From Methylomonas koyamae (lineage in GTDB: Bacteria > Pseudomonadota > Gammaproteobacteria > Methylococcales > Methylomonadaceae): a stretch of DNA of 64,000 bases. The notes beneath the pieces were generated by a model that worked only from the letters and a program-made list of their open reading frames with translations, was not told where the DNA came from and did not search any database. The position numbers and the translations under genes were made by a program. The DNA lies in the NCBI RefSeq assembly GCF_019669905.1, contig NZ_AP019777.1, positions 1,302,001 through 1,366,000 on the forward strand, given 5' to 3'. Positions 58,924 to 64,000 of the stretch are shown here, one piece after another. Numbering within the stretch: position 1 is the stretch's first letter; the number at the start of each line of letters is the position of its first letter.

Positions 58924-60062
58924 GTTACAAATTATTGGTGGTCTGCAACGACCTGGATTTTTTTCTGCTGCACCGACTGCCGGAAACCAGCGGTGCGCTG
59001 AGACAGGGCTACGAGGTCCATGTCGCGACGCCGCCCGGAGCGCGCACGGCGGAAATCGGCAAGCTCGGTTTTATCTACCACGAATTGCTATTAACTCGGA
59101 GCGGGCAAAATCCGTTAGCCGAATTGGCGGCGCTGCGGGCGATGTATGCCTTATTCAAGCGGGTGCAACCCGACCTGGTTTACCTGATGACGGTCAAGCC
59201 GATTTTGTACGGCGGTATCGCCGCGCGCTTGGCGGGAGTCAAGGCCGTGGTTGCGGCGGTATTCGGCATGGGCTACCTGTTTACCGATACCCGGCTTAAA
59301 ACCCGGATAGTCAGAGCCTTGGTGTCCCGGCTTTACCGTTTGGCGCTGGGGCATCGCAATATTCGCGTGATCTTTCAGAATCCGACCGACCGCGATCTGA
59401 TGCTCGAACTCGGTGTCGTTTCTCCGGAACAAACTGTTTTGGTGCGCGGCTCCGGAGTCGATTTGCAGCGCTTCGCCGTCGCACCGGAGCCTGCCGGCAG
59501 GCTGCAGGTCTTAATGGCGGCACGCTTGCTTTACGATAAAGGCGTCAGGGAATATGTCGAGGCCGCCCGCTTGTTGCGGCAGCAGGGCGTAGACGCGCGC
59601 TTTGTACTGGTCGGCGACCGGGACGACGGCAATCCATCCAGCCTGAGCCGGCAGGAGGTCGAGGCGCTGCGCGCCGATTCGAATATCGAATTCCTCGGTT
59701 TTCAAACGAATATGCCGCAACTGTTGGCCGCTGCCAATATCGTGGTGTTGCCGTCCTACCGCGAAGGCTTGCCCAGAGTGTTGGAAGAAGCTGCCGCCTG
59801 CGGGCGGGCGGTGGTCACCACCGATGTGCCGGGCTGCCGCGATGCGATAGAAGCCAATGCCAGCGGGCTGTTGGTCCCGGTACGAGACGCCGCTGGCCTG
59901 GCGGATGCGATCCGGCGTTTGTTGGAGGACGGCGAGTTGCGGCGGGAGATGGGGCGGCAGGGGCGGCAACTGGCCGAACGGCGCTATGCCGTCGCCGCCA
60001 TCGTCGACGCTCATCTGGCGATTTACCGTGAATTGCTGGCCGCCAGCGGCGCCGTTGGATAG
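58920..60062 (+). CDS. Glycosyltransferase family 4 (last gene of the glycan locus)
   Basis: The 380-residue GT-B protein starts MSYKLLVVCNDLDFFLLHRLP and has VYLMTVKPILYGGIAARLAG, typical of enzymes acting on lipid-linked sugars. It also has VLMAARLLYDKGVREYVEAA and VVLPSYREGLPRVLEEAAACGRAVV with the donor-binding Glu residues. It resembles WcaJ/PglA-neighbouring transferases, but the donor is unknown. ATG at 58920 overlaps the asnB stop. The gene ends the locus; trhP follows after about 85 bases. Confidence 0.9.
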   Translation: MSYKLLVVCNDLDFFLLHRLPETSGALRQGYEVHVATPPGARTAEIGKLGFIYHELLLTRSGQNPLAELAALRAMYALFKRVQPDLVYLMTVKPILYGGIAARLAGVKAVVAAVFGMGYLFTDTRLKTRIVRALVSRLYRLALGHRNIRVIFQNPTDRDLMLELGVVSPEQTVLVRGSGVDLQRFAVAPEPAGRLQVLMAARLLYDKGVREYVEAARLLRQQGVDARFVLVGDRDDGNPSSLSRQEVEALRADSNIEFLGFQTNMPQLLAAANIVVLPSYREGLPRVLEEAAACGRAVVTTDVPGCRDAIEANASGLLVPVRDAAGLADAIRRLLEDGELRREMGRQGRQLAERRYAVAAIVDAHLAIYRELLAASGAVG

Positions 60063-60147
60063 CTTCGTGCGATTGGGCCTCATGTAGTGGCCTGATTTTG
60101 CCCGAAATTTTGCTAGAATGGCCGCTATTTCCTTTTTTGTAGTTGAC

Positions 60148-61503
60148 ATGAAACACATCGAACTCCTTTCCCCGGCCGGTACCTTACGCAACATGCGTTA
60201 CGCTTTTGCCTTCGGCGCCGATGCGGTCTATGCCGGGCAGCCGCGCTATAGTCTCAGAGTGCGCAACAACGATTTCCTATCCGAAAATCTGGCCAAAGGC
60301 ATTGCCGAGGCGCACCGGTTGGGCAAGAAGTTTTTTCTGGCCGCCAACGTGATTCCGCATAACGCCAAGATCAAAACCTTTTTGAAGGACATGGCGCCGA
60401 TCATCGCGATGCAGCCCGACGCGCTGATCATGGCGGACCCCGGTTTGATCATGATGACCCGTGAGCAATGGCCGGAGATGCCGATTCATTTGTCGGTACA
60501 GGCTAACACCGTCAACTATGCCAGCGTCCGGTTCTGGAAAAGCATGGGCGTGGAAAGGGTGATTCTGTCGCGCGAGCTGTCGCTGGACGAGATCGCCGAG
60601 ATTCGCCAACAATGCCCCGATATGGAACTGGAAGTGTTCGTCCACGGCGCATTGTGTATCGCCTATTCCGGCCGTTGCCTGTTGTCCGGCTACTTCAATC
60701 ATCGCGATCCTAACCAAGGCACTTGTACCAATTCCTGCCGCTGGAAATACGACACCAAACCGGCGGTGGAAAATGCCGAAGGCGATTATTTGTTGGCCGA
60801 TAGCGCGGTTATTTCCATGAACGATTTGAACCAAGGGCTAAACACCGCCAGTTGCGGCGGCGCCGAGCGCCATCCTTTGGCCGACAATATTTATTTCCTG
60901 GAAGAAGAAGGCCGGCCGGGCGAGCTATTGCCGGTGATGGAAGACGAAAACGGCACTTACATCATGAACTCGAAAGACTTGCGTGCCATCGAGCACGTGC
61001 AGCGGCTGGTGGAAATCGGCGTCGATAGTTTAAAGATCGAGGGCCGCACCAAATCGCATTTCTACGTGGCGCGTACCGCCCAGACTTACCGCCAGGCCAT
61101 CGACGATGCGCTGGCCGGGCGGCCGTTCCAGCCGGAATTGCTGGGCATACTGGATAATCTGGCTAACCGCGGTTACACCGACGGTTTTTACCAGCGCCAC
61201 CATACCCACGAACACCAAAACTACCTGTCCGGATATTCCAAAAGCCACCAGCAACAGTTCTGCGGCGAGATTACCGGCTTCGATACCGCGACCGGCATGG
61301 CCGACGTCAGCGTCAAAAACAAGTTTGCGCTGGGCGACAAATTGGAACTGATTCTGCCTGGCGGCAACCGGGATATCGTCGTGGAACGCATGGTCGATAA
61401 GTACGGCCAGCCGATGCAGGAAGCGGCCGGCGGCGGCTACGAAGTGAAGATTCCGCTACCGACCGCGGATTGCGATTTCGGTTTGTTGGCGCGTTATTAC
61501 TGA
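60148..61503 (+). CDS. trhP: tRNA hydroxylation protein TrhP (YegQ, U32 family)
   Basis: TrhP takes part in hydroxylating uridine 34 of certain tRNAs to 5-hydroxyuridine. The 451-residue protein, the same size as E. coli YegQ, starts MKHIELLSPAGTLRNMRYAF. It has the U32 signature around EVFVHGALCIAYSGRCLLSGY and a Cys-rich GTCTNSCRWKY, probably a metal or cluster site. The ATG at 60148 is chosen over 60118 because the added residues are not conserved. A possible -10 box (TAGAAT, 60114-60119) lies upstream. It ends the break between glycan and housekeeping genes. Confidence 0.95.
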   Translation: MKHIELLSPAGTLRNMRYAFAFGADAVYAGQPRYSLRVRNNDFLSENLAKGIAEAHRLGKKFFLAANVIPHNAKIKTFLKDMAPIIAMQPDALIMADPGLIMMTREQWPEMPIHLSVQANTVNYASVRFWKSMGVERVILSRELSLDEIAEIRQQCPDMELEVFVHGALCIAYSGRCLLSGYFNHRDPNQGTCTNSCRWKYDTKPAVENAEGDYLLADSAVISMNDLNQGLNTASCGGAERHPLADNIYFLEEEGRPGELLPVMEDENGTYIMNSKDLRAIEHVQRLVEIGVDSLKIEGRTKSHFYVARTAQTYRQAIDDALAGRPFQPELLGILDNLANRGYTDGFYQRHHTHEHQNYLSGYSKSHQQQFCGEITGFDTATGMADVSVKNKFALGDKLELILPGGNRDIVVERMVDKYGQPMQEAAGGGYEVKIPLPTADCDFGLLARYY

Positions 61504-61518
61504 TTCGCGGAGGCGAGT

Positions 61519-62004
61519 ATGAGCTTCGATACGGCGGATTTATGCGACCGTTTTGGCCAAAGCGACAGTTTTCAGGTCGCGGAACCCGTGCTGCGCCACT
61601 TCGGCGGCTCGCGCCGGTTCTGCGGCCAAATCACGACGTTAAAAGTGTTCGAGGATAATTCGCTGGTCCGCGCCACTTTGGCGGAAAAAGTCGACGGCCG
61701 AGTGCTGGTGGTCGATGGCGGCGGTTCCAAGCGTTGCGCGCTGATCGGCGATACTCTGGCCGGCTTGGCGTTGGAGAATGGCTGGCAGGGTATCGTGGTC
61801 TACGGCAGCATTCGCGGCTCCGAACTGATCCGGCAACTGCCGATCGGCGTGATGGCGCTGAACACCAATCCGTTGCGCAGCAACAAGCACGGCCACGGCG
61901 ACCGCGACGTGATGATCACCTTTGCCGGCGTCAATTTCAAAAAAGACCATTATTTATATGCCGATGGCGACGGAATTATCGTCGCGGATGCGAAATTGGA
62001 TTAG
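61519..62004 (+). CDS. rraA: Regulator of RNase E activity / RraA family
   Basis: The 161-residue protein matches RraA, which in E. coli binds RNase E and slows RNA decay. It has the family core VLVVDGGGSKRCALIGDTLAG, GIVVYGSIRGSELIRQL and the ending DGIIVAD. Many RraA-like proteins are instead aldolases of the HMG/CHA type, and the Arg in GSIRGSE is shared by both, so the assignment rests on overall likeness and length. It follows trhP by 15 bases. Confidence 0.92.
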   Translation: MSFDTADLCDRFGQSDSFQVAEPVLRHFGGSRRFCGQITTLKVFEDNSLVRATLAEKVDGRVLVVDGGGSKRCALIGDTLAGLALENGWQGIVVYGSIRGSELIRQLPIGVMALNTNPLRSNKHGHGDRDVMITFAGVNFKKDHYLYADGDGIIVADAKLD

Positions 62005-62041
62005 AATTGCTTCGTCTTAACCCAGTAAAAAAGTCAAGAAT

Positions 62042-62998
62042 ATGCAAATAGTACTCGCTAACCCCCGTGGATTCTGTGCCGGCGTCGACCGGGCCATCGA
62101 AATCGTCGATCAAGCGATAGACACTTTCGGAGCGCCGATTTACGTGCGCCACGAAGTGGTGCACAACCGCACTGTCGTCGATGGCTTGAAAGAAAAGGGT
62201 GCCGTTTTTATCGAAGAACTCAGCGACGTGCCGGTCGGGTCGTATCTGATTTTCAGCGCGCACGGTGTGTCCAAAGCGGTACAGAAAGAAGCCGAGGAAC
62301 GTCAGTTGACGGTATTCGATGCCACCTGTCCGTTGGTGACCAAGGTACACATGCAGGTCGCCAAACACGCTAAACAAGACCGGGAAGTGATTCTGATCGG
62401 CCACGCCGGCCATCCGGAAGTGGAAGGTACCATGGGCCAGTACGATAAATGCACCGAACACGGCGACATTTATCTGGTGGAAACGCCGGAGGACGTCAAA
62501 AACCTGAAGGTCAACAATCCAGATAATCTGGCCTACGTCACGCAAACCACGTTGTCGATGACCGACACCAAAGTCATGGTCGACGCATTGCGCGAACAAT
62601 TTCCGTCGATCAAGGAACAGAAAAAAGACGACATTTGCTATGCCACGCAAAACCGGCAAGACGCGGTGCACGATCTGGCCAGAATCTCCGATTTGATCCT
62701 GGTGGTCGGTTCGCCGAACAGTTCCAATTCCAACCGTTTGCGGGAAATCGCCGAGCAACTGGGCAAACCGGCCCACCTGATCGATACTTACAAGGACTTG
62801 AAACAGGAATGGTTGGATGGTATCGATGTGGTCGGCGTTACCGCCGGCGCCTCGGCACCGGAAGTGCTGGTGCAGGAAGTGATCAACCAATTGAAGGAGT
62901 GGGGTGGCGAAAATACCACCGTGCGCGAAAACAAAGGTATCGAGGAAAAAGTGGTGTTTTCGATTCCTAAGGAATTGAAAAAAGCCATGGAAGCCTGA
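62042..62998 (+). CDS. ispH: 4-hydroxy-3-methylbut-2-enyl diphosphate reductase
   Basis: IspH carries out the last step of the MEP isoprenoid pathway, giving IPP and DMAPP, with a [4Fe-4S] cluster. The 318-residue protein has the three cluster cysteines: Cys12 in [12 protein letters not shown], Cys96 in [12 protein letters not shown] and Cys199 in [11 protein letters not shown]. Substrate-binding His residues occur in [15 protein letters not shown] and IGHAGHPE. The C-terminal [11 protein letters not shown] stretch is also conserved. It is full length and starts 38 bases after rraA. Confidence 0.98.
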   Translation: MQIVLANPRGFCAGVDRAIEIVDQAIDTFGAPIYVRHEVVHNRTVVDGLKEKGAVFIEELSDVPVGSYLIFSAHGVSKAVQKEAEERQLTVFDATCPLVTKVHMQVAKHAKQDREVILIGHAGHPEVEGTMGQYDKCTEHGDIYLVETPEDVKNLKVNNPDNLAYVTQTTLSMTDTKVMVDALREQFPSIKEQKKDDICYATQNRQDAVHDLARISDLILVVGSPNSSNSNRLREIAEQLGKPAHLIDTYKDLKQEWLDGIDVVGVTAGASAPEVLVQEVINQLKEWGGENTTVRENKGIEEKVVFSIPKELKKAMEA

Positions 62999-63014
62999 TT
63001 TTTAGGAGAAATTT

Positions 63015-63374
63015 ATGCCAATCACAGCTCAGGAACTGGTTGCTGCCGCCAAGCAGCAGATTACCGAAATCGACGTCGCGGCGGCCCAAGCCAGGCTGTC
63101 CGGCTCCTTGCTGCTGGACGTGCGCGAGCCGGCCGAATTCGCTGCCGGCCACTTGCCGGGGGCGGTCAACATTCCGCGCGGCGTATTGGAATTTCAAATC
63201 GGCGGCCATCCGGCCTTTCAAGGCAAACAGGATGCGGGCATTGTCGTGTACTGCCAGGGCGGTGGCCGCTCGGCGTTGGCAACCCAGGTCCTGAACCAGT
63301 TGGGATATTCCGGCGCGGTCAGCATGGCCGGGGGCTTTAAGGCTTGGGCGGAGAGCGGGCTCAAGGTTGAATGA
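63015..63374 (+). CDS. Rhodanese-like domain protein
   Basis: The 119-residue single-domain rhodanese has LLLDVREPAEFAAGHLPGAVNIPRG and the catalytic Cys80 in VVYCQGGGRSA. It may transfer sulfur to a thiophilic acceptor. A strong ribosome binding site (AGGAG) precedes the ATG. It follows ispH by 16 bases and its end overlaps hslR by eight bases, so the three are likely co-transcribed. Confidence 0.93.
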   Translation: MPITAQELVAAAKQQITEIDVAAAQARLSGSLLLDVREPAEFAAGHLPGAVNIPRGVLEFQIGGHPAFQGKQDAGIVVYCQGGGRSALATQVLNQLGYSGAVSMAGGFKAWAESGLKVE

Positions 63375-63765
63375 GCTAGGCCAAATCCGCATCGACAAAT
63401 GGCTGTGGGCCGCGCGGTTCTTCAAAACGCGCGGTCTGGCGGCCGATGCCGTCAACGGCGGCAAAGTCCATGTCAACGGCCAGCGTTGCAAGCCGGGTAA
63501 GGACGTCAAAATTGGCGACCTCGTCACGGTGACCAAGGACCAGTATACCTGGGAAGTACGGGTCACCGATCTGAACAAGCAGCGGCGTCCCGCCCAGGAA
63601 GCGGCCGAGCTTTATCACGAAGACACAACCAGTGCGGAAAAACGCCGGCAGCAAATCGAATTGCGCAAACAGCAACAGGCGCAGCAGCACCCTTCCGAAC
63701 GCGAGCATAAACCCAATAAAAAGCAGCGCCGGCAAATCCACCGTTTCAAGCAGGACTCGTTGTAA
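63367..63765 (+). CDS. hslR: Hsp15 heat-shock RNA-binding protein
   Basis: HslR binds the 50S subunit carrying nascent chains and helps recycle stalled ribosomes. The 132-residue protein begins with TTG, overlapping the rhodanese stop, and has the S4-type RNA-binding domain: IRIDKWLWAARFFKTRGLAADAV and VHVNGQRCKPGKDVKIGDLV. A basic C-terminal tail (KKQRRQIHRFKQ) follows. The ATG at 63371 is out of frame, which supports the TTG start. Confidence 0.95.
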   Translation: MNELGQIRIDKWLWAARFFKTRGLAADAVNGGKVHVNGQRCKPGKDVKIGDLVTVTKDQYTWEVRVTDLNKQRRPAQEAAELYHEDTTSAEKRRQQIELRKQQQAQQHPSEREHKPNKKQRRQIHRFKQDSL

Positions 63766-64000
63766 GCGGACGTCGCCGCGGTCGGATAAAACGATAGCCA
63801 CATCGCCGACTTCAATTTATTATTCCCGGCTGAATGTAGTGAATTAAGCGCGAAAGTATTGCCTAAACTTGCGGCTTAGATTCCGTTAAGTAAGGCCTAA
63901 GCGCCAGCCGTTAGCTTGAAAACGCCGGTGCCGCCCGGCCGTCGAACGTCGCCACACTTCTTTAGGACCATTAATGCCGATCAGCCGCTTGTCAACTCTA
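63766..64000. other. Right-end intergenic stretch
   Basis: No gene, hairpin terminator or known repeat is evident up to the end of the window. It probably leads into a gene beyond the window. Confidence 0.4.

Noticed and set aside
60084..60119. Full sigma-70 promoter before trhP
   Set aside because: TAGAAT is a fair -10 box, but no acceptable -35 hexamer lies 16-18 bases upstream.
1..64000. CRISPR array
   Set aside because: Repeats are palindromes scattered singly or in inverted pairs, without regular spacing or spacers, and no cas genes are present.
1..64000. tRNA or rRNA genes
   Set aside because: Intergenic stretches were read for cloverleaf-type sequences and conserved TTC/anticodon arms, and none was found by eye; a covariance search would be decisive.

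Overview
The window looks like a stretch of a gammaproteobacterial chromosome with fairly high GC. Gene content and order suggest a methanotroph of the Methylomonas type, but that is a guess from general familiarity, since no methane-oxidation or rRNA gene is present to confirm it. No rRNA, tRNA or CRISPR array was seen.

Region 1 (1-10.0 kb) is an accessory block between the 3' end of a large NAD-glutamate dehydrogenase gene and ordinary chromosome. It holds three insertion sequences: an IS5-family element with a TA duplication, an IS110-family element with a structured leader, and a second IS5-family element with a CTAG duplication. It also holds two toxin-antitoxin operons (MazEF-like and HigBA), two decayed REP-associated tyrosine transposase (RAYT) genes, an AT-rich zinc-finger/HNH-like gene and many palindromic repeats. 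Region 2 (10-24 kb) is housekeeping and signalling: an EamA transporter, nadK-recN, a LuxR-type regulator, a CBS-GGDEF diguanylate cyclase, a VOC protein, an intact RAYT with its repeats, htpG with a sigma-32-like promoter, and a TPR response regulator coupled to a sensor-less histidine kinase.

Region 3 (24-60 kb) is one long surface-glycan locus read rightwards, with most genes overlapping or abutting. It begins with dTDP-rhamnose synthesis (rfbBDA, then an inserted MntA-HepT toxin-antitoxin pair, then rfbC). Next is a nonulosonic (pseudaminic-type) acid set: pseB, pseC, an aldo/keto reductase, a CMP-transferase, a class III aminotransferase, a PseG fused to a formyltransferase-like domain, a methyltransferase, a PIG-L deacetylase, pseI and a FemAB/GNAT-like acyltransferase. 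After these come a glycosyltransferase, a TylF-like methyltransferase, a PglK-like ABC flippase and a CDP-deoxysugar branch (rfbF, rfbG, epimerase, C-methyltransferase, reductase). The locus ends with an acyltransferase, wecB, glycosyltransferases, a pyruvyltransferase-like protein, a capsule-type transferase, methyltransferases and an asparagine-synthase-like amidotransferase. Together they could make several nucleotide sugars, build a decorated glycan (flagellin, O-antigen or capsule) and flip it across the membrane. An AT-rich patch runs from inside pseG to inside the next gene, so part of the locus is mosaic.

Region 4 (60-64 kb) is housekeeping again: trhP, rraA, ispH, a rhodanese and hslR.

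The most interesting non-genic signal is the repeat system. Each of the three RAYT genes has, just upstream, a tail-to-tail pair of its own palindrome family, every copy starting with a GTAG-type head. The IS110 leader shares 11 bases with a REP-like palindrome at its edge, which suggests RNA-guided insertion at a REP.
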